A stretch of 64,000 nt of DNA from Clostridium_AI sp002297865. Lineage in GTDB: Bacteria; Bacillota; Clostridia; Lachnospirales; Lachnospiraceae. Below the pieces are notes generated by a model. It was not told where the DNA came from. It searched no databases and saw nothing but the letters and a program-made list of their open reading frames with translations. The stretch spans positions 9,443 to 73,442 of the forward strand of contig CALFNR010000067.1 in assembly GCA_937903005.1 (NCBI GenBank). Reading direction: 5' to 3'. The number at the start of each line of letters is the position of its first letter. Position 1 is the stretch's first letter. Both the position numbers and the translations under genes were made by a program. Below, piece by piece: positions 7,693 to 18,700 of this stretch.

Positions 7693-10600
7693 ATGGCAAA
7701 GATGGATTTTGATAGTTTATTCCAGACCAATAAGCATGTTGCAAATGTTGCGAACGTTGAGGAAAAAAAGCGGGATAATCAGGTAGCCATTATTGGAGTA
7801 TCTTTGAATTTTCCTTATGCCAAGAATCTAGATGAAATCTGGAATGTGATGATGGGAAAGGTCGAAAGTTATGGTGAACTTTCAAAGCAGAGAAAAAAAG
7901 ATTGCGAAGATGTTATGGGGTTATTGGGAGAATCAAAGGATCAATACAATCTTTTAACGGGATGCTTTTTAAAAGATATCAGTCAATTTGATGAAAGTTA
8001 TTTCGGATATACTCCTAGAGAATCAGAATATATGAGTCCCACACAAAGGGAATTATTACAAGGTGCTGTATTGGCAGTATATGATGCGGGATATGCGTTA
8101 TCTGCAATTAAAGGTTCCAAGACAGGAGTTTACGTAGGATATATTGGAGATGGAGATGGAGGTCAGTATCTGAATATGCTGAAAGAAATCTTGCCGTCTA
8201 ACCGAAAATCCATGGCGGTAGCGGGAAATTTAGCTTCCGTCATTGCAGGAAGAATTGCATATGAACTTGATTTACATGGACCAGTAAGTGTAATTGATAC
8301 AGCTTGCTCATCATCTCTCGTTGCATTGCATACTGCAGTGCAGGCAATACAAAGAGGAGAGTGTGAACAAGCTTTAGTAGGTTCGGCTAAATTAATTTCT
8401 TTTCCAATTGAAAATGATTATGTAATTGGAATGGAATCAAAAGATGGTAGAACGCGTGCATTTGACGATGCAGCATCAGGAACAGGAACCGGAGAAGGAA
8501 TGATTTGTCTGTTCTTAAAGCCATTAGAGAAAGCAAAACAAGACCATGATGACATTTATGCGGTCATTATGGGAAGCAGTGTGAATCATGATGGAAGGAC
8601 AATGGGCGTTACTGCACCAAATGCAGATGCACAGGAAAAAGTGCTTCTGGATGCCTGGAACAATGCAAAAATTGATCCTAAAGATATCTGTTATATAGAA
8701 ACACATGGAACAGGAACCAGACTTGGTGATCCAATTGAGGTAACTGGGTTGGAACATGCATTTCAAAATTATACCACGAAGAAACAGTTTTGTGCCATTG
8801 GTGCAATGAAGACTAATTTTGGACATCTATATGAAGCATCTGGGTTGGCAGGTGTTGTGAAATTAATTGCTTCCATGCAGCATGGTATTGTTCCACCTAA
8901 TGCAAATTTTGAAAAACCAAATGGTATCATTAATTTTATAGAATCTCCAGTATATGTAATGGATGAGCCGTTAGAATTGCCCAAAGAGAATTGCATTGTT
9001 GGTGTCAGTTCGTTTGGATTTAGTGGAACCAACTGTCATGTTGTCCTCACCAATTCACCAAAAGAGGAAATACGCGATGAACAGTTAGAACAGTATAAAT
9101 TCCTGTTTTCAGCTCATACAGAGACTGCACTTAGAAAAGAACTAATTGATTTTGGTGAATGGTTAGAAAGTAAGGAAAGTGAAAAATATTCCTGTGCAGA
9201 TATTTCATCTACCTTATGTAATGGAAGGGACTGGTATCAATACGGTATCGTTCTATTAGCAAGCAATAAGGAAGAAATTTTCATTCGAGTTAAGAATATT
9301 ATTAGACAGATTGATGCACAAAATTGTGAAGAACTTTTGGTTGGACAGGCAAAACCAGTTGTAGAGCAAAAAGGAAATATTGCACACATACATCTTCCAG
9401 TTTATCCAATTGAAAAAAAACGTCACTGGTTTACGGATGCTTATCAGCAGAAGACAAAAAGAATGTTACACACTTTGGACTGGGTGAAGTACTGTGAGGA
9501 AACGGAAGTTGTAGAGAATACAGATGCTACATGGATTTGTGTTTCGGATAAACAAGACTATGAGAAAATTAAAACGGCATGTCAGGGTGAGCTCATTTGG
9601 CAGGAATTTGAGAAAGATGCTGTGAAAAAACTTGTTAGCAAGATAACCAATAAAGAACAGAGCGGAATAGTAATCTGTCAACCTGTGACACCGTGCGATA
9701 GCATTGAAATCCAGATGGAACAATCTGCAGAACTTGCAGAAGAACTTATTGGACTTTTGAAATCCTTGGAGCAGTCAGGTTTACGTAAAAAGCTGTCTAT
9801 TCGGATTGTAAGTAAAGGATTGTTTGGGAAAGTTACAGATGGAGCGGATTATACTATGCTGTATCCAGTAGCAATGTATAAGAATATCGTTAATGAGTTT
9901 GCAGACGTAGACATTAAGGTGGTGGATACGGATGCATCAAAAGAAAGTATGGATTGGGTGGTAAAACACCTAAGTCACTTGCCACATTTTTTGTTGGCAG
10001 TTCATCTAGGCGTTCCTTATATGCAAAGATTACAGACCAAAGAAGCAGCATCTGAAACATATGAAGTTTCAAAGAATAACAGTAGTTATCTAGTATTTGG
10101 CGGTAGTGGCGGAATCGGGCATACCATAATCGAATACCTTGCAAAAAATGGAGCACAGAATATTATTTCCGTACAACGTAAAAAAGTTTGTTTTGAAGGA
10201 GAAACCAACTCAAACGTTGTAGAATATGCATGCGATTTGACCAAGCGCTCAGACGTAACAGCTCTTTTTGAACAATTAGAAAAGAAACAGATTGAGATAA
10301 AAGGAATCTTTCACTGTGCAGGAGCAGCTGGTGGAACGATGCTTCACTCATTAGAAGAAGTGAATAGTAAGAGTATTATTGAACCAAAAACATTTGGTGT
10401 TTCCTATATAGCAGAGGCCATAAAGAAATATCAATGTCTTAAGAATCTGGAATTTCTTATTCTTAATTCTTCCGCCATGATACATATGGGAATACAGGGA
10501 CAGGCACAGTATTCAGTTGGTAATACCTTTATGAATCTGTATGCCTATGAACTTCGCAAAGAAGGAATACCAGCATGTGCCGTTGACTGGGCAGCCTGGT

Positions 10601-11205
10601 CAGATGTAGGAATGGCAAAAGATAACGAGTTTTATAAGCAGGACATGCTCTTAGAAAATCTGACATCGAAAGAAGCAATGGAAATATTTCCTGCTTTGCT
10701 TACGACGGATAATGCAAACCTTGTTGTGGGCAGAATCCATTATGACAGGATAGACGAGACCACTGAACAGATGTTTCCATTCCAGTTAGGCGATAGACAG
10801 GAGAAGATGGCTCCTAAGCACGCCAAAGCGGAAGAAAGAGAAACAGAACAAGAAATTTACTATGAACAGAATGAAATTGAAGAACGGATTTTACATATTG
10901 TTAAGGAAATCACAGGCCGGGGAAAAGTCCAAAAAAACGATAACTTGCTTGAATTAGGTGGGGATTCCATTATGTTTTCGGAGATACATAATGAAATAGA
11001 TACCATGTTTCCAAAAAAAGTTACTATTTCACAGATGTTTGTACATCCGAATATACAAGAAATAGCAAAAATTATATTTGATAAGCAGGAAAAACGAGAA
11101 ATCAACAGCAAGGAAAAGGAAATAGTAATGGAAAGTGTAGGGATAGGAAAGCAGGAAAACGAGGAAATTAGCCTGGAAGATGCAATTGCATTGCTCGAGT
11201 CCTAA
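7693..11205 (+). CDS. trans-AT polyketide synthase, KS-KR-ACP
   Basis: A 1170-residue single-module PKS. The ketosynthase (about 28-455) has the full Cys-His-His triad: DTACSSS (Cys205), HGTGT (His338) and NFGH (His378). The post-KS linker LPVYPIEKKRHW follows, with no AT domain. The ketoreductase spans about 590-985: a structural half, then NADPH motif GGSGGIG and catalytic Ser/Tyr in NSSAM and AQYSVGN. No LDD motif is seen, so an A-type alcohol is possible. The ACP (about 1060-1130) carries its attachment serine in LGGDSIM. The last residues, ISLEDAIALLES, look like a C-terminal docking helix. It would condense a starter with malonyl and reduce the product to a beta-hydroxy acyl chain; the starter probably comes from the acyl-AMP ligase at 53314. 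Confidence 0.93.
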   Translation: MAKMDFDSLFQTNKHVANVANVEEKKRDNQVAIIGVSLNFPYAKNLDEIWNVMMGKVESYGELSKQRKKDCEDVMGLLGESKDQYNLLTGCFLKDISQFDESYFGYTPRESEYMSPTQRELLQGAVLAVYDAGYALSAIKGSKTGVYVGYIGDGDGGQYLNMLKEILPSNRKSMAVAGNLASVIAGRIAYELDLHGPVSVIDTACSSSLVALHTAVQAIQRGECEQALVGSAKLISFPIENDYVIGMESKDGRTRAFDDAASGTGTGEGMICLFLKPLEKAKQDHDDIYAVIMGSSVNHDGRTMGVTAPNADAQEKVLLDAWNNAKIDPKDICYIETHGTGTRLGDPIEVTGLEHAFQNYTTKKQFCAIGAMKTNFGHLYEASGLAGVVKLIASMQHGIVPPNANFEKPNGIINFIESPVYVMDEPLELPKENCIVGVSSFGFSGTNCHVVLTNSPKEEIRDEQLEQYKFLFSAHTETALRKELIDFGEWLESKESEKYSCADISSTLCNGRDWYQYGIVLLASNKEEIFIRVKNIIRQIDAQNCEELLVGQAKPVVEQKGNIAHIHLPVYPIEKKRHWFTDAYQQKTKRMLHTLDWVKYCEETEVVENTDATWICVSDKQDYEKIKTACQGELIWQEFEKDAVKKLVSKITNKEQSGIVICQPVTPCDSIEIQMEQSAELAEELIGLLKSLEQSGLRKKLSIRIVSKGLFGKVTDGADYTMLYPVAMYKNIVNEFADVDIKVVDTDASKESMDWVVKHLSHLPHFLLAVHLGVPYMQRLQTKEAASETYEVSKNNSSYLVFGGSGGIGHTIIEYLAKNGAQNIISVQRKKVCFEGETNSNVVEYACDLTKRSDVTALFEQLEKKQIEIKGIFHCAGAAGGTMLHSLEEVNSKSIIEPKTFGVSYIAEAIKKYQCLKNLEFLILNSSAMIHMGIQGQAQYSVGNTFMNLYAYELRKEGIPACAVDWAAWSDVGMAKDNEFYKQDMLLENLTSKEAMEIFPALLTTDNANLVVGRIHYDRIDETTEQMFPFQLGDRQEKMAPKHAKAEERETEQEIYYEQNEIEERILHIVKEITGRGKVQKNDNLLELGGDSIMFSEIHNEIDTMFPKKVTISQMFVHPNIQEIAKIIFDKQEKREINSKEKEIVMESVGIGKQENEEISLEDAIALLES

Positions 11206-11248
11206 ACAGGGATATATGATTACAGGTGAAAAGAAAAGAGGGAGAACA

Positions 11249-14200
11249 ATGTCTAAGGAATTACATCAAGTCATATTGGAACAGGTTATGGCAAATAACA
11301 TCAAGAAAGAAGATGGCCTGGAACTTTTAAAACTGCTAAAGGGTCAGAAAGAGGAAAACGCATATGCCGTAATCGGTATGAGTGGGCGATATGCGCTATC
11401 TTCAAATTTAGATGAATTTTGGGAAAATCTTTTGCAGGGAGTCTGCATGATACGTGATTTTCCAAAGGATCGTATCTCAAAAGTAAATGCTTACAAAAAA
11501 GCTATGATGTACGATGGAAGTTATCAAATGGGCGCATATCTAGATGAAATTGATATGTTTGACTATAAGTTATATGGTCTCTCAAAACGGGAGGCATCCA
11601 CGATGTCACCAAGTCAGAGAATTATGCTTGATGTAATGTATGATGTGCTTGTAGAAGCAGGATATACGAAGGAAACTGTATCAGCGACAAAGACGGGTAT
11701 CTTTGTGGGTCATTCAGATGACTTAAGACTGTCCTATAGTGAAATGGTTAAGAATTTACAGCCAGAAGATGCTTCTATGAGTATACCGGGGAATTTGTCT
11801 GCAATTGTTGCAAGCCGATTAGCGTACACATTTAACATGAAAGGGCCAAGTGTATTAGTTGATACCGCTTGTTCTTCTTTTCTGACAGCACTTCATCTGG
11901 CTTGTCAGTCACTTGAAAATGATTGTGACATGGCAGTGGTAGGTGGTATTAAGATTAATCTGCTTCCATTAGATGGTGAGACAAAATTAGGAATGGAATC
12001 CTCAGATGGATTTACGCGTACGTTTAGCAATGATTCGGATGGAACAGGAACAGGAGAAGGCGCAGGAGCTGTTGTGCTTAAAAAGCTTAACAAGGCATTA
12101 GCAGATAAGGACAATATCATTGCCGTAATAAAAGGAAGTGCAATCAATCAGGATGGTCATACGGCAGGTATTACAGTGCCAAATGTAGAATCACAGACTG
12201 CGTTACTGAAGGAAGCATGGAAGCAAGCCAATATACCTGTAGAAAAAATTACGTATATTGAGTCCCATGGAACGGGGACCAAATTAGGAGATCCTATTGA
12301 AATAGATGCCATTACGGAAGCAATAGCAAATTTTACCGACAAGAAACAGTATTGCGGGATAGGAAGTGTAAAAACCAATATAGGTCATTTATATGAGGGA
12401 GCAGGTAGTGCATCTTTTCTTAAGGCGTGCCTCATGATGAAAAAACATCAGATTCCACCAACATTATTCTTTGAGGAACCAAATGGAAAAATTGAATTTG
12501 AAAACAGTCCTCTGTATGTTACAGACCAGGTGATAGATGTACCACAAGAGGAAACCATGTATATCGGGATTAATGGATTTGGATTCAGTGGTACAAATTG
12601 CCATATTGTATTAGAAGAGTACAAAAAAGAAAAAACATTGGATGACAGTACAGGAATCTTTACAATTTCTGCAGATACAAAAGAGCAGCTTTATCAGTGG
12701 GCAGCACTTTTAGAAAGCAAGGATTTAAGCAGTGAGGTAATGGTGAACATCTGTTACACACAAAATGTACGCAGGGACCACAAACCATTCCGTTCCGTTA
12801 TTGTAGCATCTGATAAAGAGCAATTGAAACAGGAGCTTTCTTTGGTAGCAGACGGAAAGAAAAATGATTTTATTTTATACAGCTGGTTAGAGGAAAAGGA
12901 TTGGAACGCAGAAAAATTGGCGGTGACAGAGGAAGAGTTAAAGCTTGTCAAGGCCTATTGTGAAGGAGAAGAAGTAGACTGGGGAACCATTTATGAGCAG
13001 AAAAAGGTTCATGTAATTTCTATTCCAGGACGGCCCAAAATGCCAGAATCCTGCTGGCTGAAACAGGATATCTCTAAGATTCATACGATTCACTCAGAAG
13101 CAGTGAACTGGTTAGTTGACAGTAAGGTCATGGAAGATGAGAACTCGGAACAATATATTACCCTTCTTACACCACAGAGCAATCCAGTTATCAGTGACCA
13201 TTGTGTTATGGGAGAAAATGTTCTTCCGGGTACTGCATATATCGAAATGATTCACTATGTTTTAAAGGATAAAATAAAGGATAAGAAGTTACAGATAAAG
13301 GAGTTGCAATTTTATCAGCCAGTTTATTGTCAGGAAGTAAAATCAACAGAAGTACATATTGATATTGAGAAAATGGAACAGGATTGTTACCAGATAAAAT
13401 TCAGTTCATTTTTCATGAAAGAAGAACAGAAGGCAAATCTGAATGCACAGGCTGAGATTACCTTGCTAGAAGAAAGAGATTTGGAAGAGAAAGCGGCAAT
13501 ACCATATGAAGCTGCATTTAAGAAAATCGACCAGAGTGCATTGACAAAAGGATTCATTGAGTTTGGACCAAGATGGAATTCCTTGGACATTGAACTTTAC
13601 GAGCAAGATGAACATACTGTATGGTCCCACGTTGTAGCAGATGAGAAATATCGTACAGACTTTGACTGCCTTTTCTTACATCCATCACAGCTTGATATGG
13701 CAGTGAATGCATATGCCTTAACCAATGGAAGACCATTTTTGCCATATAAATTCGGAATAATTGAGGTTTACGGAAAGCTGGGACCAGATACCTACACTTG
13801 CATGGAACAGCATGAAAACAAGAATGAAGAAACTCTAGGATTTGATTTAAGTGTATACAATAGCGACGGTACTTTAGTTTTGAAAGCATCAAACTATTTA
13901 TTAAAGCATGTGTCAAAGACGAATTTATTCGGTGAAGAAGAGAAATGTGCGCTTTATCATTATTCATGGAAAGAAGTTCCGATGGAACTTTCAACTGTAA
14001 GTTGGGAAAATGAAAAACTCCTTCTTATAGAACAGGAAGTGGAAGCCAAAGGCAGTATGATGCAGTCTATTCTGGAGAAAGCACCTACATCAGAACGTGT
14101 AGCAATGAAAGAGTTTTTGGAGGAACCAGTGCTGGATGATTCGGTTACATGCATCTTAATTTATTTACAAAATGAAATGATAGAAGCAAATGAAGTTTCT

Positions 14201-15721
14201 GTATATGAACAGTTACAAACATTATTCAAGCTTACGAAACAGTTAAATAAAGTGATTAACCGTCAAATAAGAATTGCTGTGGTTGGAAAAGGAATCTTTG
14301 ATTTGGAAAATGGTCCACACTGTAGTCCTTATGGTGGAGCTGCCGTTGCCCTGTTTGAATCCTATTTTGTAGAATCTCCTTATATCTCTTCTGTTTGTAT
14401 CAGTGTAGATAATGCAAATGACTTGGAGATGTATCTGCCAGTTTTAATTGATTCAGAAATGAAACAGTATGCTGTGCAGGATGGACATATCTATAAAAAA
14501 GTAATCGAAAAATCTGTGGATACAGTAGAGAATATAGATGTGAGTGGAAAGAATGTCCTCATTTCTGGAGGATTTGGAGGTATAGGATTAACACTTGCAA
14601 AATACTTTGCCAAGAATGGAGCAAAAAGTATCAGTCTGATTGCAAGGCGAAGTTTGGAAGAAGTGAAAGATAATAAACTGGTAGCATCCAGTTTGAAAGA
14701 AATTAAGGAATATGGAACACAGGTATTCGCCTATTCATGTGATTTGGCAGAGGAAGCTTCCTTAGACGAAGCGGTAAAGAAGATTCATGCAAAGGCAGGT
14801 AAAGTCTCGGTAGTAGTTCATTGTGCTGGTATTGCAGGACGAGAAAGTGTTGAGGAGAAGACAGAAGAAGCGTTTGCTAAGGTTCTGGCACCGAAGGTAC
14901 TTGGAACACAAAATCTGTATCGAGTATTCGAAAGCGAAGCCCAAGTGATGTATCTCATGTCATCAGTGGCATCCTTGACTGGAATGCCGGGTCAGACCGA
15001 TTATTCCTCTGCAAATGAATATATGAATCGTTTTGCATATTTGCATCAGTCAGAGCCAATGAGAATCTATTCCGTTTCCTGGCCATCCTGGTCAGAAGTT
15101 GGTATGGCGAAAGACAATGGATTTGTAACGGATACTTTTATGAAAAACATATCCACGAAAGAAGCAGTAAGCGTTTTCGAGCAGGTTGCAAGGCAGAAAC
15201 AGCCACATGTGATTGCGGGCATCTGGAATCCAGAGTTTTTGACTTCTCCTTATAGTAAAATGCTTGAGAAGACAGCAATCTATGAATATCTGGCTGAACT
15301 TCAGAAGAATGGTGCTGTAAAGGAACGTAAGCACAAAGAAGTGAAGTTGACCGGAAGAGCGGATGATCAGTATACAGAGAGTGAAAAACGTTTTGGACAG
15401 TTGTGGGGCGACGTTTTAGAAGCTGACGAAATAGATATTTATAAGCATTTTAATGATCTGGGAGGAAATTCGATTTTAGCATCATACCTGATGAAAGAAT
15501 TAGAGTCCGAGTATCCTGATCAGTTTGATATAACAGATATATTTACCTATTCGACTGTGTATGATTTAAGTGAATATTATGACAGCTTAAATGGAACGGC
15601 ACAACAAGAGGATACAGTGACTACCAACGAAGAAGAGGATACGTTGGCAGTTCTAGAAAGGCTTCAATCAGGAGAAATTAGTCTAGAAGAAGCAGAAAAA
15701 CTTTTTTTCCTAACAAATTAG
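11249..15721 (+). CDS. trans-AT polyketide synthase, KS-DH-KR-ACP
   Basis: A 1490-residue module. I chose ATG 11249 (GGAG just upstream) over a frame starting inside the previous gene. An N-terminal ~35-residue helical segment (LHQVILEQVMANNIKK) resembles the starts of two other PKS proteins here and is a likely docking element. The KS is intact (Cys208 in DTACSSF, HGTGT, NIGH). The dehydratase (about 635-890) has the HXXXGXXXXP motif (His651, HCVMGENVLP) and an Asp in HPSQLDMAVN, where the usual Gln/His is Asn. The KR has GGFGGIG and a TDYSSAN active-site segment. The ACP serine is in LGGNSIL. The C-terminus, ISLEEAEKLF, matches the tail of the previous PKS. Expected output: a two-carbon extension left as an enoyl unit. 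Confidence 0.92.
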   Translation: MSKELHQVILEQVMANNIKKEDGLELLKLLKGQKEENAYAVIGMSGRYALSSNLDEFWENLLQGVCMIRDFPKDRISKVNAYKKAMMYDGSYQMGAYLDEIDMFDYKLYGLSKREASTMSPSQRIMLDVMYDVLVEAGYTKETVSATKTGIFVGHSDDLRLSYSEMVKNLQPEDASMSIPGNLSAIVASRLAYTFNMKGPSVLVDTACSSFLTALHLACQSLENDCDMAVVGGIKINLLPLDGETKLGMESSDGFTRTFSNDSDGTGTGEGAGAVVLKKLNKALADKDNIIAVIKGSAINQDGHTAGITVPNVESQTALLKEAWKQANIPVEKITYIESHGTGTKLGDPIEIDAITEAIANFTDKKQYCGIGSVKTNIGHLYEGAGSASFLKACLMMKKHQIPPTLFFEEPNGKIEFENSPLYVTDQVIDVPQEETMYIGINGFGFSGTNCHIVLEEYKKEKTLDDSTGIFTISADTKEQLYQWAALLESKDLSSEVMVNICYTQNVRRDHKPFRSVIVASDKEQLKQELSLVADGKKNDFILYSWLEEKDWNAEKLAVTEEELKLVKAYCEGEEVDWGTIYEQKKVHVISIPGRPKMPESCWLKQDISKIHTIHSEAVNWLVDSKVMEDENSEQYITLLTPQSNPVISDHCVMGENVLPGTAYIEMIHYVLKDKIKDKKLQIKELQFYQPVYCQEVKSTEVHIDIEKMEQDCYQIKFSSFFMKEEQKANLNAQAEITLLEERDLEEKAAIPYEAAFKKIDQSALTKGFIEFGPRWNSLDIELYEQDEHTVWSHVVADEKYRTDFDCLFLHPSQLDMAVNAYALTNGRPFLPYKFGIIEVYGKLGPDTYTCMEQHENKNEETLGFDLSVYNSDGTLVLKASNYLLKHVSKTNLFGEEEKCALYHYSWKEVPMELSTVSWENEKLLLIEQEVEAKGSMMQSILEKAPTSERVAMKEFLEEPVLDDSVTCILIYLQNEMIEANEVSVYEQLQTLFKLTKQLNKVINRQIRIAVVGKGIFDLENGPHCSPYGGAAVALFESYFVESPYISSVCISVDNANDLEMYLPVLIDSEMKQYAVQDGHIYKKVIEKSVDTVENIDVSGKNVLISGGFGGIGLTLAKYFAKNGAKSISLIARRSLEEVKDNKLVASSLKEIKEYGTQVFAYSCDLAEEASLDEAVKKIHAKAGKVSVVVHCAGIAGRESVEEKTEEAFAKVLAPKVLGTQNLYRVFESEAQVMYLMSSVASLTGMPGQTDYSSANEYMNRFAYLHQSEPMRIYSVSWPSWSEVGMAKDNGFVTDTFMKNISTKEAVSVFEQVARQKQPHVIAGIWNPEFLTSPYSKMLEKTAIYEYLAELQKNGAVKERKHKEVKLTGRADDQYTESEKRFGQLWGDVLEADEIDIYKHFNDLGGNSILASYLMKELESEYPDQFDITDIFTYSTVYDLSEYYDSLNGTAQQEDTVTTNEEEDTLAVLERLQSGEISLEEAEKLFFLTN

Positions 15722-15742
15722 GAACAGGGAGGAGGTATTCAA

Positions 15743-18700
15743 TTGGATAAGCTGAAAAATTATATTCTAAAAGAGGTAAGTGAGAAAAGGTTAGATGCGA
15801 AATCTGCTGCAGGCTTACTGAAAAGCTTAGGAAAGGAAGAAAGTAAAACTGCACCGATTGCAATAGTTGGAATGAGTGTAAAGCTTCCACAGGCAGAAAA
15901 TAAAGAAGAGTTTTGGGATAATATACAGAATAAAATATCATCCATCCGAGAATACCCAAAAAGCCGTAGGGATAAAACGGATTCTTACCTCGATGGTGAA
16001 AAACTGGATGAGGATAATGCGTATCAGATACAGGGATATTTAAATGATATTAGCAGTTTCAATCCAGAATTTTTTGGATTTTCAGAGGCTGAAGGAAGGA
16101 AGATTAGTCCATTACATAGGATGTTTCTGGAATGTGCCTGGTATGCCCTTATTGATGCAGGATATGATGAAGATAAAGAACGGGGAAAAGATACGATTGT
16201 ATATGCTGCCAATGCCCAATTAGGTCAGAAACGGTATATGGATCTGATGGAATCTATAGATGGTTCAGGTTTTATCGGAAATGCCAACAGTATTATGCCG
16301 TCACGTCTATCTTTCCGTTTTGATATGACAGGAAAAAGTTCGGTAGTAGATAGTGCGTGTTCATCTAGTCTTCTTGCGGTGAATTATGCATGTGATGATA
16401 TTCGGGAAGGAAAAACAGATACTGCTGTAGTATGTGGTACTACAATTAACATATTACCAATCGATAAAGAACGTGTTGAGATGCTAGAATCACCGAGCAG
16501 TTCAATACGTCCTTTTGGTGACCATGCAGATGGAACTGTGTGGGGGGAAGGCGTGTGTGCCGTTGTCTTGAAAAATTACAGTAAAGCAGTAGCAGACAAC
16601 GATCGTGTATATGCAGTAATTAAGGCGAATGGGGCCAATAATGACGGAGCGTCTAATGGTATTACAGCCCCTAATATGTTAAGACAGAAAGAATTATTTG
16701 AACAGGTTTGGGATAAGTTTCACATTGATGTGAATCAGATGAAATATATTGAGGCACATGGAACGGGAACGGAGCTAGGAGATCCAATTGAAGTGAAGAG
16801 TCTGGCAAAGGCATTAGCAGCAAGAACCAGTAAAAAGCAGTATTGTGCATTGGGAACCTGTAAGGGGAATATTGGACATATTATTGCCGCTTCTGGGCTT
16901 GCAGGATTGATTAAATGCGCAATGTCCCTTGATAAGGGAGAGATTCCGCCACTCTATCAATTTGAAGCACCGAACCGTCATATCGACTTCACATCCACAC
17001 CGTTGTATGTATGTGATGAAAAGATTCCGATTTCAGAGGAAGACAACGATTTCCTAATCGGAATAGATAGTTTTGGTATTAGTGGGACGAATGTACATAT
17101 GGTGCTTGGAAAGCCTGAAAACAAGCGTATTCTATCAGAAGAAGAACAATTGTATCGGACAGAAAAACTGAGACAGTATGAACAGAATAGACGTAATTTA
17201 TGGATTGTAGAGGATTTTCAAGCATTAGACGCATGGAATAAGGTGTATCAGTGGGTCGGCGGTAAAGGTAAAAAGTACTACAAAGTCAAAGTTGCTCCTG
17301 AACAGTGGTTTGTTAAGGAACATTGCGTGTTAGGCAAAAAGCTTTATCCAGCATCGAAAGCATTGGAAACCATTTACACGGTAGCTGCAAATTATTTAGG
17401 GAGTGAACAGGTTGCTATCACGGAATTTCAGGTGATATGTCCATTTGCAGTAGAAAAGGAAACGTATCTTTTAATAGAAGAACAGATAACAGAAGAAAAC
17501 AAACTAGAAGTGAAGCTATTCTATGATCACAATCCAGACTCGAAAAATGAGTTTGACCGTGACTGGGTAGAGTTTTCACATGCAAAATGTATGCTAGGGC
17601 AAAAAGTATTAAAGGACGAGAATCAGTCGATTCTGGAGGCTTTTTCAGGAAAAAGATTTCATGCCAATGATTTTACAAAAGGTAAGATTGTATATGGAGA
17701 TCGTTGGGATTGCGTTACAGGAAAGAAAGAAACTCCGAATGGCAGAAAACTGCTTATTGCATTAGATAAGATTTATCATAGAGATTTAGTGGGACACAAG
17801 CTCCATCCAGCATTAATGGATATGGCTCTAAATGGAATGTCCTTAGAATCAGAGGAAGATTATTTACCATTTTACTTAGAAAAGCTGGAAATCACTCGTC
17901 CAATACCATCCACTTTTATTAGTACTATTACGAAGAAAGCAGATAAAACGAACGACCAGCTAATTTTCTATGATATTACGTTACATGATGAAAAGGGTAC
18001 GTTTGCAGTGATTGAAGATTATGCAGTCAAAAAAGTAAATGGTATCAGAATGTATCGTAATCCAGCAAGCTGCAGATTTGAGTGGAAAAAGTGTACATGG
18101 CAGACTGCGACTAAACAGATGGATTTGGATAATAGTCTATGGCTAAGTCAAACAGATGCGAAATCCTGTTTCGGAGAAGAACTAGAGGGAGCCATAAGCC
18201 AGAACATGATTAAGTTACAATCAATTCAGGAAGAAAAGTCTCAGATTGAGAATCGAATCCGTGAGAAATCAGTGGAAAGCTTGATTCTGGAACTTTCCCC
18301 ACAGAGTGGACTGTCGGACCAGAAAATCTGTATGGAAACATTAGCATTTTTACAGATTGCCATGCAGCAGGATTCCATCAACCAGGTGATTGTTATTGGG
18401 AAAACAGAACCTTTTGAAGAGGATAAAGAACCAGTGCTTACTCCGGTTATGGCGGCAGTTCAAACGTTAGTGAGAAGTGCCAATAATGAAAAGGGATCGA
18501 AAAACAGCAGATTTGTCTGCATAGAGCAAGGTGTTTCGAATTTACTTCTTTTAGACGTACTTCGTAACGGGACGGAAAAAGAAGTTATGGTAAGAAAGAA
18601 TGGAGAAATTTTATTACCTGAACTGATTGCCAGTAGCCTCAAAGTACAGGAGGAAATGAATAAGGAACAAGGTGTTTATGTCCTGACAGGTGGTACAGGT

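Noticed and set aside
11180..11248. Longer N-terminus for the second PKS
   Set aside because: It would begin inside the preceding gene; ATG 11249 has GGAG just upstream, and the protein then starts like the other PKS docking segments.
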